From: Chloroflexota bacterium
GTDB lineage: Bacteria > Chloroflexota > Dormibacteria > Dormibacterales > Dormibacteraceae
Assembly (NCBI GenBank): GCA_005880175.1
Contig: VBJR01000046.1
Coordinates: forward strand, 1-22,054
Direction: 5' to 3'
Length of the DNA stretch: 22,054 nt
Positions 15,393-22,054 of this stretch are shown one piece after another (within the stretch, counting starts at the first letter, position 1; every line of letters starts with the position of its first letter). The notes under the pieces were generated by a model. The model was not told where the DNA came from. It saw only the letters and a program-made list of their open reading frames with translations, and did not search any database. The translations under genes were made by a program, and so were the position numbers.

Positions 15393-17485
15393 TCCAGACG
15401 CCGGCGGCGTACGCCGTCGAGGCCGGCCGGGCCCACCCGCTGGGGGCCGTGCCGGACGCGGGCGGCGTCAACTTCTCGATCTACGCGGAGAAGGCGGCGG
15501 GGGTGACGCTGCTCCTGTTCGAGGCGCACGACAGCACGCGCCCGGAGCAGGAGATCGAGCTGGACCCCGGTCGCAACCGCACGTTCCACTTCTGGCACGT
15601 GTACGTCCGCGGGCTGCGGCCGGGCGCGCACTACGCGTTCCGCGTCGCCGGTCCGCACGACCTGCACGGCCGCGGCCAGCGCTTCAACCCCGCGAAGGTC
15701 CTGCTCGACCCGTACGCCCGGGGCGTCACGAAGGCGCTGTGGCGGCGCGGCGACGCGTGCGGGCCGGACGACAACGTGGCCACGTCGATGCGGGCGACCG
15801 TCGTGGACGTGGACGACTACGACTGGGAGGGCGACCGGCCGCTCAACCGGCAGATGCACGAGACGGTCATCTACGAGGTGCACGTGGGCGGGTTCACGCG
15901 CTCGGCGACGTCGGGCGTGCGCCAGCCGGGCACGTTCGCCGGGCTGGTGGAGAAGATCCCGTACCTGCGCTCGCTGGGCGTGACGGCGGTCGAGCTGATG
16001 CCGGTCTTCATGTTCGACGTGGCGGAGCTGGACCGGCCAAGCCCGGACGGCCTCCGGCTCACGAACTACTGGGGCTACAGCCCGGTGGCGGTGTTCGCGC
16101 CCCACGACGGCTACTGCGTCAGCCCGGCCGAGGGCACGCACGTGCGCGAGTTCCGCGACATGGTCAAGGCGCTGCACCGGGCGGGCATCGAGGTGATCCT
16201 CGACGTGGTGTTCAACCACACGAGCGAGGGCAACCACATGGGGCCCACGATCAGCCTCAAGGGCTTCCAGAACGACGCGTACTACCTGCTCTCCCCGCAG
16301 GACCGGCAGTACTACATGGACTACTCGGGCTGCGGCAACACGCTGAACTGCAACCACCCGATCGTCGAGAAGCTGATCGTGGAGTGCCTGGAGTACTGGG
16401 TGCGCGAGATGCACGTGGACGGGTTCCGGTTCGACGAGGGGTCGATCCTCTCGCGCGGGCTGGACGGCGCCCCGATGGCGTACGCGCCGGTGCTCTGGCA
16501 CATCGAGCTGACGGAGCAGCTGGCGGACACCAAGATCATCGCCGAGGCGTGGGACGCGGCCGGCCTGTACCAGGTCGGCTACTTCCCGGGCTACCGGTGG
16601 GCGCAGTGGAACGGGCGCTACCGGGACGACGTCCGGCGCTTCGTGCGCGGCGACCGGGGGCTGACCGGCGTCGTGGCGGCGCGCATCGCGGGCAGCTCGG
16701 ACCTGTACCAGTCGGGCGGCCGGCTGCCGATCAACAGCATCAACTTCGTGACGGCCCACGACGGGTTCACGCTGAACGACCTGGTCTCGTACGACCACAA
16801 GCACAACGACGCGAACGGCGAGGGCAACCGCGACGGCGTGGACGACAACCTGAGCTGGAACTGCGGGGTGGAGGGGCCGACGGACGACGCGGCCGTCGAG
16901 CGGCTCCGGGAGCGGCAGATCCGCAACTTCGCGACGATCCTGATGCTCTCCCAGGGCGTGCCGATGCTCGTCGCGGGCGACGAGGCGCGGCGCACGCAGC
17001 GGGGCAACAACAACGCGTACTGCCACGACAACGAGCTGAGCTGGTTCGACTGGCGTCTGGCCGAGTCCAACGCGGGGCTGGTGCGGTTCTTCCGGCGGCT
17101 GATCGCCAACCGGCTGGCCCACGCCGAGCTGCATCGGGCCCGGTTCTTCACTGGCGAGGTGAACGCGCGGGGGCTGGCCGACGTCTCGTGGCACGGCTGC
17201 CGGCTGCACAACCCGAGCTTCTCGGACGCGTCCTCGGGCGTGCTGGCGTTCACGCTGGGCGGGAGCGAGAGGGGAGCGGACCTGCACGCCATGCTGAACA
17301 TGGAGGAGCACCCGCTGGAGTTCGAGCTGCCGCCGCTGCAGGGACGGCGGTGGCACCGCCAGGTGGACACGGCGCTGGACTCCCCGGCCGACATCGCCGA
17401 GGAGGGCGCGGAGCCGCCGGTGACGGCCGCCACGTACCGCGTGGAGGCCCACAGCATCGCGGTCCTGATCTCCCGCTCCGCGTAA
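15389..17485 (+). CDS. glgX: Glycogen debranching enzyme / isoamylase-type GH13 (GlgX-like)
   Basis: A 698-residue GH13 enzyme that should hydrolyse alpha-1,6 branch points of glycogen. An N-terminal CBM48-like domain (GGVNFSIYAEKAAGVTLLLF, residues 26-45) precedes the (beta/alpha)8 barrel. Conserved regions: DVVFNHTSEGN (region I), GFRFD with nucleophile D349, IIAEAWD with acid/base E386, and TAHDGFTLNDLVSY with D458. The long GNRDGVDDNLSWNCG loop and GDEARRTQRGNNNAYCHD are typical of GlgX/TreX. Region II reads FDEGS where many members have FDLAS, a mild difference. Length matches the family. The ATG overlaps the AGE-STAS stop. It is the last gene of the plus-strand run and is followed at once by a strong hairpin. 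Confidence 0.94.
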   Translation: MIQTPAAYAVEAGRAHPLGAVPDAGGVNFSIYAEKAAGVTLLLFEAHDSTRPEQEIELDPGRNRTFHFWHVYVRGLRPGAHYAFRVAGPHDLHGRGQRFNPAKVLLDPYARGVTKALWRRGDACGPDDNVATSMRATVVDVDDYDWEGDRPLNRQMHETVIYEVHVGGFTRSATSGVRQPGTFAGLVEKIPYLRSLGVTAVELMPVFMFDVAELDRPSPDGLRLTNYWGYSPVAVFAPHDGYCVSPAEGTHVREFRDMVKALHRAGIEVILDVVFNHTSEGNHMGPTISLKGFQNDAYYLLSPQDRQYYMDYSGCGNTLNCNHPIVEKLIVECLEYWVREMHVDGFRFDEGSILSRGLDGAPMAYAPVLWHIELTEQLADTKIIAEAWDAAGLYQVGYFPGYRWAQWNGRYRDDVRRFVRGDRGLTGVVAARIAGSSDLYQSGGRLPINSINFVTAHDGFTLNDLVSYDHKHNDANGEGNRDGVDDNLSWNCGVEGPTDDAAVERLRERQIRNFATILMLSQGVPMLVAGDEARRTQRGNNNAYCHDNELSWFDWRLAESNAGLVRFFRRLIANRLAHAELHRARFFTGEVNARGLADVSWHGCRLHNPSFSDASSGVLAFTLGGSERGADLHAMLNMEEHPLEFELPPLQGRRWHRQVDTALDSPADIAEEGAEPPVTAATYRVEAHSIAVLISRSA

Positions 17486-17486
17486 C

Positions 17487-17510
17487 GGGAGGGGCTGAAC
17501 AGCCCCTCCC
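17487..17510 (+). terminator. Terminator-like hairpin after glgX
   Basis: A perfect 10-bp stem, GGGAGGGGCT and AGCCCCTCCC, closes a GAAC tetraloop two bases after the glgX stop. No T-run follows, which is usual for high-GC bacteria. It would end the long plus-strand transcript. Confidence 0.75.
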
Positions 17511-17524
17511 CCCTGCGGGGGGAG

Positions 17525-17692
17525 GAGGCGAGGAACGAGCCGGAGGGGGGACGCTCAGACCAATGCCGGTGAGTTAGAGTCCGCTTCGGGTCCCGAGCGA
17601 GGTCGCTGCCAGGGCGATCGGCCTGGCGCGTCTGGAGACCGATGTCGTCGGGGCGTGGGAGTTCACCGAGGGGGAGCTCCGCTGGGCTAGCA
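17525..17692 (+). repeat. Left arm of long imperfect inverted repeat
   Basis: This stretch is a diverged inverted copy of 17855-18063. Matching blocks, left versus reverse complement of right: 17525-17558 with 18030-18063 (33 of 34 identical), 17559-17575 with 17987-18003 (17 of 17), 17612-17627 with 17921-17936 (16 of 16), 17655-17675 with 17872-17892 (20 of 21), and 17683-17692 with 17855-17864 (10 of 10). The outermost block is a GC-rich sequence of the sort dispersed between genes in many high-GC genomes. No coding frame is convincing. Confidence 0.8.
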
Positions 17693-17854
17693 TCCGCCCA
17701 GATACCCCCGCGTGCTGACAAACGGGGCTTTCAACCCCGCTCGCAGCCAGATGTGCCGGCAATTCAGGCGGTGAACCCCCGTTCAGAGCCAGATGTGCCG
17801 GCATTTCCGACAATGACCTGCACGTGGCACAATCGACGCCCAGAGGTGGCACAG
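17693..17854. other. Core of the inverted-repeat region: short tandem repeats, no gene
   Basis: Between the two arms lie two exact copies of AGCCAGATGTGCCGGCA at 17745-17761 and 17787-17803, 42 bp apart. They sit in longer imperfect units that share AACCCC-G before and ATTC/TTTC after. GTGGCACA also occurs twice, at 17824 and 17846. Closely spaced short repeats of this sort occur at the ends of some insertion sequences, for example the IS21 family, so this may be a remnant of one; no transposase frame is present. Confidence 0.45.
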
Positions 17855-18063
17855 TGCTAGCCCACTGCCCGTCCCCCTCGGTGAGCTCCCACAGCCGGAC
17901 GACGCGGTTCGTCCCCACGAGCCAGGCCGATCGCCCGGCAACTCCTCGGCCCCCAGGCCCGGACCAAGCGCCATGTCAGATGGTCGAACTCACCGGCATT
18001 GGTCGCCAGGACGGACAGCCCGCTTCCCTCTGAGCGGCCCCCCTCCGGCTCGTTCCTCGCCTC
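17855..18063 (-). repeat. Right arm of long imperfect inverted repeat
   Basis: Inverted, diverged partner of 17525-17692 (see that entry for block positions). It is longer because 26 bases (18004-18029) separate two blocks that are adjacent in the left arm, and the spacing between later blocks also differs. Read on the minus strand, a short stretch could encode GTNRVVRLWELTEG, faintly like a WD-repeat blade; the left arm encodes a related VVGAWEFTEG. This may be a relic of a coding sequence, but the frame is not kept around it. Confidence 0.75.
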
Positions 18064-18102
18064 CGCTCGCGGGAGAGGGGAGGGGCCCGGCCCGCCTCGG
18101 GC

Positions 18103-19289
18103 CTACGCCACGCCCCGGGAGGTCGCCGCCACCTCGTACTCGAGCGTCTGGCGCTTGCCCACGGCCACCACGCCCGCGCTCGACACGTGGTACCGCCCGC
18201 GGTCCGGCGGCCCGTCCACCCCCAGCCGGAAGCCCTCCGGGATGCGCACGTCCTTGTCCACGATCACGCGGGAGAGCACGGCTCCGCGGCCCACCTCCAC
18301 CCGGTTCATCAGGACACAGTCCTCGATCAGCGCCCCCTCGTGCACGACCACGTCCGGCGACAGGATCGACCGCCTGACCGTCCCCCCGGCGACGGTCACG
18401 CCGGGGCTGACCAGCGACTCCACCACCTGCCCGCGCCGGCTCACGCCGTCGAACGTGAACGTCGCGGGCGGGACCGGCTGCGGCTGCCAGCCGTAGATCG
18501 GCCACTCCCGGTTGTAGAGGTTGAACGCGGGCTGGCGAGAGACCAGGTCCATGCTGGCGCCGAAGTAGCCGTCGAGGTCGTCCACGTGCCGCCAGTAGCC
18601 GTGGTCGTGCGCCGTCGCGCCCGGGACCTGGTTGGCCCCCAGGTCGTAGGCCGCCACCTCGCCCCGCTCCGCCATCGCCGCGATCACGCCGTCGCCCAGG
18701 TCGTGCCGGCTCCACGGGTTGAGCGCGTCGCGCGTGACACCGTCGGCCAGCGCGCCCGCCTCGAACACGCAGATGCCCGTCCACGCGTACGTGTGGACCG
18801 GCGCGTCGGGCGCCGGCCGCAGCGCCGTCACCCGCCCGTGCCCGTCCACCTCCACCCGCTGGCCCGGTGGTGCGCGATCAGCTGCCGCGGATCCATGCGA
18901 TAGACGTGGTCGGCCGGCAGCACGCAGACGTGCTCGGGACACGCCTCGCGGAGCAGGTGGATGTTCTGGTAAATAGCGTCCGCCGAGCCCGCGAACCAGC
19001 GCGGGCCGACACGCATCTGGGCTGGCACGACAATGACACCTTCGCCCATCATTCGTGAGAGCTGCCACGCCATCGAGATGTGCCGGTTGAGACTGTTGCT
19101 CTTGTACTGCGTCAGCACCGACACGTTGCTGATGCCGCCGTTGACCAGGTTCGACAGCGCGAAGTCCACCAACCGGTACGTGCCCGCGAACGGCACGGCG
19201 CAGCCGGCGCGATCGGCCGTGAGTGGCAGCAGGCCGTGGCCCGGGCCGTACGCCAGCACCAGCGCGATCACCCGATCGCCGTCACGCAT
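18103..19289 (-). pseudogene. glgC: Decayed glucose-1-phosphate adenylyltransferase (GlgC-like)
   Basis: Two frames together give one GlgC-like protein. The N-terminal part, from ATG 19289, reads [19 protein letters not shown], then [30 protein letters not shown], and [21 protein letters not shown]. There the frame breaks at about 18855-18866 and the protein resumes in another frame with [37 protein letters not shown] and the left-handed-helix C-terminus (IPEGFRLGVD), ending at TAG 18103. About 20 residues expected between HHRASG and VEVD (the TVA-PVP-EEASAFG part) are missing, so an out-of-frame deletion of some 55-65 bp is likely. Independently, the nucleotide-binding loop expected as GGRGxRL reads YGPGHGL and the following AKPAVPF reads AGCAVPF, losing the conserved Arg and Lys. 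It is probably inactive in ADP-glucose synthesis. Confidence 0.85.
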
Positions 19290-19398
19290 CAGAGACCTCG
19301 GGAACACGCTGCCCGCATCCCTCCAGTGGGCGTCCTCAGTGGCATCTTTGTCAAGAATCGATCGAGAGACAGAGAACCATGCCCGCGACCGCCAGTGC

Positions 19399-19425
19399 AT
19401 CGTAGCATCCGCACGACTATGGCAA
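19399..19425 (-). promoter_or_regulatory. Weak promoter candidate for the glgC-like gene
   Basis: Read on the minus strand, TTGCCA (19425-19420) and TACGAT (19404-19399) are separated by 15 bases, shorter than the preferred 16-18. It is the most hexamer-like pair upstream of the glgC start and lies in a locally less GC-rich stretch of the divergent intergenic region 19290-19514. Confidence 0.25.
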
Positions 19426-19452
19426 GGTGAAGGCTGGTTTTCGGAACAGGTA

Positions 19453-19489
19453 TTGACACCGGGCGCCCGTCCGTGGTGCGAGGTAGACT
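19453..19489 (+). promoter_or_regulatory. Weak promoter candidate for the second aldehyde dehydrogenase operon
   Basis: An exact TTGACA at 19453-19458 and a TAGACT at 19484-19489 lie just upstream of the operon. The 25-base gap is too long for a housekeeping sigma factor, so only one of the two hexamers may be real, or a regulator is needed. The position, about 25-60 bases before the GTG at 19515, is right for a promoter. Confidence 0.25.
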
Positions 19490-19514
19490 CGCATGAATCG
19501 CAATACAAGCTGAC

Positions 19515-20012
19515 GTGACGCTCCGGGTGAACGGATCCGAGCACCGCCTGGTGCTGGACACGCGTACCACGCTGCTCGACGCGCTGCGCGAGCGCCTCGG
19601 CATCACCGGCCCGAAGAAGGGGTGCGACCACGGCCAGTGCGGCGCCTGCACGGTGCTGCTCGACGGCCGCCGGGTCAACAGCTGCCTCGCGCTCGCGGTC
19701 GCCCACCAGCAGGTCGACATCGTCACGATCGAGGGCCTGGCCGCCGGCGAGGACCTGCATCCGCTGCAGCAGGCCTTCATCGCCCACGACGGGTTCCAGT
19801 GCGGCTACTGCACGCCGGGCCAGCTGTGCTCGGCGGTGGGCATGCTGCGCGAGGCCGAGGCGGGCTGGCCGAGCGCGGTCTCCGCGGACGTCGCGGCCGA
19901 GGCGGTGGAGCTGAGCCCCGACGAGATCCGCGAGCGCATGAGCGGCAACCTGTGCCGCTGCGGCGCGTACGTGAACATCGTCGCGGCGATCGCGGAGGTG
20001 GCCGCCCGGTGA
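19515..20012 (+). CDS. 2Fe-2S subunit of PaoA/YagT-type aldehyde dehydrogenase (copy 2)
   Basis: A 165-residue small subunit, paralogous to 4564-5100. The first-cluster ligands are in [19 protein letters not shown] and NSCLALAV; the second-cluster ligands are in [10 protein letters not shown] and [12 protein letters not shown]. All eight cysteines are kept. Relative to copy 1 it lacks about 20 N-terminal residues and has a longer linker before the last motif ([19 protein letters not shown]). GTG 19515 is the first usable start that gives the ferredoxin-like strand [14 protein letters not shown] ribosome site is weak, so the gene may have an almost leaderless start. It ends overlapping the FAD gene as GTGA. 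Confidence 0.92.
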   Translation: MTLRVNGSEHRLVLDTRTTLLDALRERLGITGPKKGCDHGQCGACTVLLDGRRVNSCLALAVAHQQVDIVTIEGLAAGEDLHPLQQAFIAHDGFQCGYCTPGQLCSAVGMLREAEAGWPSAVSADVAAEAVELSPDEIRERMSGNLCRCGAYVNIVAAIAEVAAR

Positions 20013-21001
20013 GGCCGTTCCAGTACGAGCGGGCATCCGATCAGGCAGCGGCGATCGCGACGCTGGCCGCCCGGCCGGACGCCGTCTTCCTGGGCGGGGG
20101 CACGAACCTGGTGGACCTGATGAAGCTGGGCGTGGCTACGCCGCGGCTGCTGGTCGACGTGTCGCGGCTGCCGCTCGACCGCGTCGAGACGCTCCCGGGC
20201 GGCCGCGTCCGGATCGGCGCCGCCGTGCGCAACAGCGACCTCGCGGCCCACCCCACCATCCGCCGCGCCTACCCGGTGCTCTCCCAGGCGCTGCTGGCTG
20301 GCGCGTCCGGGCAGCTCCGCAACCTGGCCACGGTCGGCGGCAACCTGATGCAGCGCACGCGATGCGTCTACTTCCAGGACGTGACGAAGCCGTGCAACAA
20401 GCGCCAGCCCGGCAGCGGCTGCCCGGCCCGGGCCGGCCACCACCGCGACCTGGCCATCCTGGGCACGTCCGACGCGTGCATCGCCACCCATCCCTCCGAC
20501 ATGGCGGTGGCGATGGCCGCGCTGGACGCGGCCGTCCACGTCCAGGGCCCGCGCGGTCCGCGCGTCGTGTCGGTGAACGAGCTGCACCGCCTCCCGGGCG
20601 ACGATCCGCGCCGGGACACCGTGCTCGAGCACGGCGAGCTGATCACCGCGGTCGAGCTGCCGTCGCTCCCGCTGGCCGCGCGCTCGCGGTACCGCAAGGT
20701 CCGCGACCGGGCCTCCTACGCGTTCGCGCTCGTGTCGCTCGCCTCGGCGATCCACGTCGAGGACGGCGTCGTGCGCGACGTCCGCGTCGCGTTCGGCGGC
20801 GTCGGGCCCCGGCCCTGGCGGGCGTGGCGGGCCGAGGCGGCGCTGCGCGGCGGGCCGGCGACGGAGGCGGCGTTCCGCGCCGCGGCGGAGGCCGAGCTCG
20901 CCGAGGCGCGGCCCCTGCCCGGCAACGCGTTCAAGGTCCCGCTGGCCCGCAACCTGCTGGTCCGGACGCTCCTCGACCAGGCGGGAGGGGAGGGCCGGTG
21001 A
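20009..21001 (+). CDS. FAD / 4Fe-4S subunit of PaoB/YagS-type aldehyde dehydrogenase (copy 2)
   Basis: A 330-residue medium subunit, paralogous to 3594-4577. It begins (V)[15 protein letters not shown] at GTG 20009, overlapping the previous stop, and shows the FAD loop [15 protein letters not shown] and [17 protein letters not shown]. The extra-cluster cysteines follow in [21 protein letters not shown], and then [16 protein letters not shown]. The longer upstream open frame is a shadow of the 2Fe-2S gene. The C-terminal domain ends [17 protein letters not shown]. Its TGA sits in GTGAGCGAC, exactly the sequence that starts the molybdenum subunit 194 bp downstream, which suggests that the two genes once overlapped by 4 bp as in copy 1. 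Confidence 0.93.
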   Translation: MRPFQYERASDQAAAIATLAARPDAVFLGGGTNLVDLMKLGVATPRLLVDVSRLPLDRVETLPGGRVRIGAAVRNSDLAAHPTIRRAYPVLSQALLAGASGQLRNLATVGGNLMQRTRCVYFQDVTKPCNKRQPGSGCPARAGHHRDLAILGTSDACIATHPSDMAVAMAALDAAVHVQGPRGPRVVSVNELHRLPGDDPRRDTVLEHGELITAVELPSLPLAARSRYRKVRDRASYAFALVSLASAIHVEDGVVRDVRVAFGGVGPRPWRAWRAEAALRGGPATEAAFRAAAEAELAEARPLPGNAFKVPLARNLLVRTLLDQAGGEGR

Positions 21002-21006
21002 GCGAC

Positions 21007-21191
21007 CAGAGGCAAGAGGGGGCAGGCCCCCTCTTCCAGAACTCCCCCTCTTGCCCGGGACGTCGGGGGCGCCTGCGGCGCATCGCTCCGCGTCCGAAGG
21101 CAAGGCCTGAGCGACATCGGGAAGAGAGACTCACATGCTCGGGCGAAGCCCTTGCGTACGGCCGCCCTCGATCTCTTCCGAAGGTGCTCCA
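21007..21191 (+). mobile_element. Putative small inserted element between FAD and molybdenum subunit genes
   Basis: These 185 bases are flanked by an exact 9-bp direct repeat, GTGAGCGAC, at 20998-21006 and 21192-21200. Removing one repeat and the insert would restore a GTGA overlap, with GGAGGGGAGGG as the ribosome site. The insert holds a strong palindrome near its left end and several smaller hairpins. It has no open frame of its own and no clear terminal inverted repeats, so it would be a non-autonomous or REP-like element. A further TGAGCGAC lies inside at 21108-21115. Confidence 0.5.
21011..21055 (+). repeat. Alternative hairpins in the inserted spacer
   Basis: AAGAGGGGGC (21014-21023) can pair with GCCCCCTCTT (21026-21035). 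Alternatively GGCAAGAGGGGG (21011-21022) can pair with CCCCCTCTTGCC (21044-21055). The two pairings share the left arm and exclude each other. Either would form a stable RNA structure between two subunit genes and could act as a partial terminator or an mRNA-stability element. Confidence 0.6.
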
Positions 21192-22054
21192 GTGAGCGAC
21201 GGGGTGGCGCGCGTCACCGGCACGCCGCTCGACCGGGTGGACGGCCGCCACAAGGTCACCGGATCGGCCACGTACGCGTACGAGCACCGGCTGGAGCACG
21301 CCGCGTACGCCGTGCCGGTCCAGAGCACGATCGCGGCCGGCCGGGTGGTGGCCGTCGATGCGGTCGCCGCGCTGGCCCTGCCGGGCGTGCTGGCCGTGCT
21401 CACGCACGAGAACGCGCCCCGGCTGCAGCCGCTGGTGCCCAATCCCCAGGCGTTCCAGGACGTCGAGTGGGACGTGCTCCAGTCGGACGCCGTCGCGTAC
21501 CGCGGCCAGGTCGTGGCGGCGGTGGTCGCCGAGACGCTGGAGACGGCGCGGGAGGCTGCCGACCTCGTCACCGTGCGGTACGAGGAGCGGCCCCACGACG
21601 TCGTCCTGCGGGTGGACCGCGACGACCTGGAGACGCCCGCGATCATCAACGCCGGCCACCCGACGGACACCGCCGAGGGCGACGTCGAGTCGGCGCTGGC
21701 GGCCGCGGCGGTCACGGTGGACGAGACGTACACGACGCCCGCCGTGCACAACAACCCGATGGAGCCGCACGCGACGATCGCGGTCTGGACGGACGACGGG
21801 CTGACGGTGTACGACTCCAACCAGGGCCCACACCGGGTCCGCGGCGACCTGGCCACGCTGTTCGGGCTGCCGCCCGAGCGCGTCCACGTGATCACGCCGT
21901 ACGTCGGCGGCGGGTTCGGCTCCAAGGTGCTGGCCCGGCCCCACCGGGCGCTGGTCGTGATGGCGGCGCGGCAGACGGGCCGGCCGGTCAAGCTGGCCCT
22001 GACGCGGCCGCAGATGTTCGCGATTGCCGGCTACCGGACGCCGACGATCCAGCA
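21192..22054 (+). CDS. Molybdopterin-binding subunit of PaoC/YagR-type aldehyde dehydrogenase (copy 2), partial
   Basis: First 287 residues of the large catalytic subunit, cut by the right edge. From GTG 21192 it reads (V)SDGVARVTGTPLDRVDGRHK, lining up with copy 1 from its first residues. It continues with PGVLAVLTHENAPRLQ, NNPMEPHATIAVWTDDG, YVGGGFGSK and GRPVKLALTRPQMF. The GGGFGSK molybdopterin loop is present; the catalytic Glu region is off the window. An in-frame ATG at 21135, inside the inserted spacer and behind GGGAAGAGAG, would add 19 residues (MLGRSPCVRPPSISSEGAP); I prefer 21192 on homology, but the upstream start is possible. Confidence 0.92.
   Translation, partial: MSDGVARVTGTPLDRVDGRHKVTGSATYAYEHRLEHAAYAVPVQSTIAAGRVVAVDAVAALALPGVLAVLTHENAPRLQPLVPNPQAFQDVEWDVLQSDAVAYRGQVVAAVVAETLETAREAADLVTVRYEERPHDVVLRVDRDDLETPAIINAGHPTDTAEGDVESALAAAAVTVDETYTTPAVHNNPMEPHATIAVWTDDGLTVYDSNQGPHRVRGDLATLFGLPPERVHVITPYVGGGFGSKVLARPHRALVVMAARQTGRPVKLALTRPQMFAIAGYRTPTIQ

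Noticed and set aside
15389..17485. GlgX-like enzyme as maltooligosyltrehalose trehalohydrolase (TreZ)
   Set aside because: The GNRDGVDDNLSWNCG and GDEARRTQRGNNNAY segments and overall order fit debranching enzymes, not TreZ, and no treY is next to it.
17574..17918. 114-codon minus-strand frame containing GTNRVVRLWELTEG
   Set aside because: It spans the repeats and the centre of the palindrome; the WD-like stretch is short and only one repeat is seen, so it is not supported as a gene.
19493..19513. Six-codon leader MNRNTS just before the GTG of the second 2Fe-2S gene
   Set aside because: It ends two bases before that GTG and could be a coupling leader, but six codons with no amino-acid bias or hairpin are not enough to call a feature.
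19290..20036. Upstream extension of the glgC-like frame on the minus strand
   Set aside because: Before ATG 19289 the translation is a shadow of the 2Fe-2S gene and the intergenic region, with no GlgC similarity.
1..22054. CRISPR arrays, tRNA or rRNA genes, integrase or transposase genes, secondary-metabolite megasynthases
   Set aside because: None seen: no regular spacer-repeat pattern, no cloverleaf-like segment, and every large frame is accounted for by the genes listed.

Overview
This is a very GC-rich window with strong third-position G/C bias, frequent GTG starts and many 4-bp ATGA/GTGA gene overlaps. That style points to a high-GC soil bacterium, Actinomycetota or possibly Chloroflexota; the sequence alone does not decide between them. 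I see no tRNA, rRNA or CRISPR array.

Layout. (1) 1-5677, minus strand: a tight operon, read right to left, with a SnoaL/NTF2-fold protein, a three-subunit PaoABC/YagTSR-type molybdenum aldehyde dehydrogenase (2Fe-2S, FAD/4Fe-4S and molybdopterin subunits) and a GMC flavin oxidoreductase that runs off the left edge. (2) 5728-6367: a scar where the C-terminal half of an Lrp/AsnC regulator (minus) meets head to head the C-terminal part of a DJ-1/PfpI-like protein (plus). Both 5' ends and the divergent promoter region that should lie between them are missing. (3) 6364-12155, plus strand: a coupled run with a benzoylformate-decarboxylase-like ThDP enzyme, an intact DJ-1/PfpI protein, a VOC protein, a second GMC oxidoreductase, a tandem SnoaL-like protein and an ABM-NTF2 fusion. 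(4) 12175-17485, still plus and closely spaced: an unknown protein with a helix-turn-helix-like segment, an AGE-family sugar epimerase-like barrel fused to a STAS domain, and a GlgX-type debranching enzyme, closed by a strong hairpin. (5) 17486-18102: non-coding, built from two inverted copies of a roughly 170-210 bp sequence around a core with short tandem repeats. (6) 18103-19289, minus: a decayed glgC-like gene with a frameshifting internal deletion and a damaged nucleotide-binding loop. (7) 19515-22054, plus: a second PaoABC-like operon. Its FAD and molybdopterin genes are separated by about 190 bp of structured DNA flanked by an exact 9-bp direct repeat, which looks like an insertion.

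How it may work together (inference). The ThDP enzyme could act on a 2-oxo acid to give an aldehyde, the molybdenum dehydrogenases could oxidise aldehydes to acids, and the GMC enzymes could feed in alcohols. The SnoaL/NTF2, VOC and ABM proteins are small catalytic or binding folds common in aromatic and polyketide-like metabolism. The AGE-STAS/GlgX/glgC group belongs to alpha-glucan metabolism and seems to share the long plus-strand transcription unit. The most unusual items are the AGE-STAS fusion, the double 5' truncation near 5960, the insertion-like spacer near 21100 and the decayed glgC.
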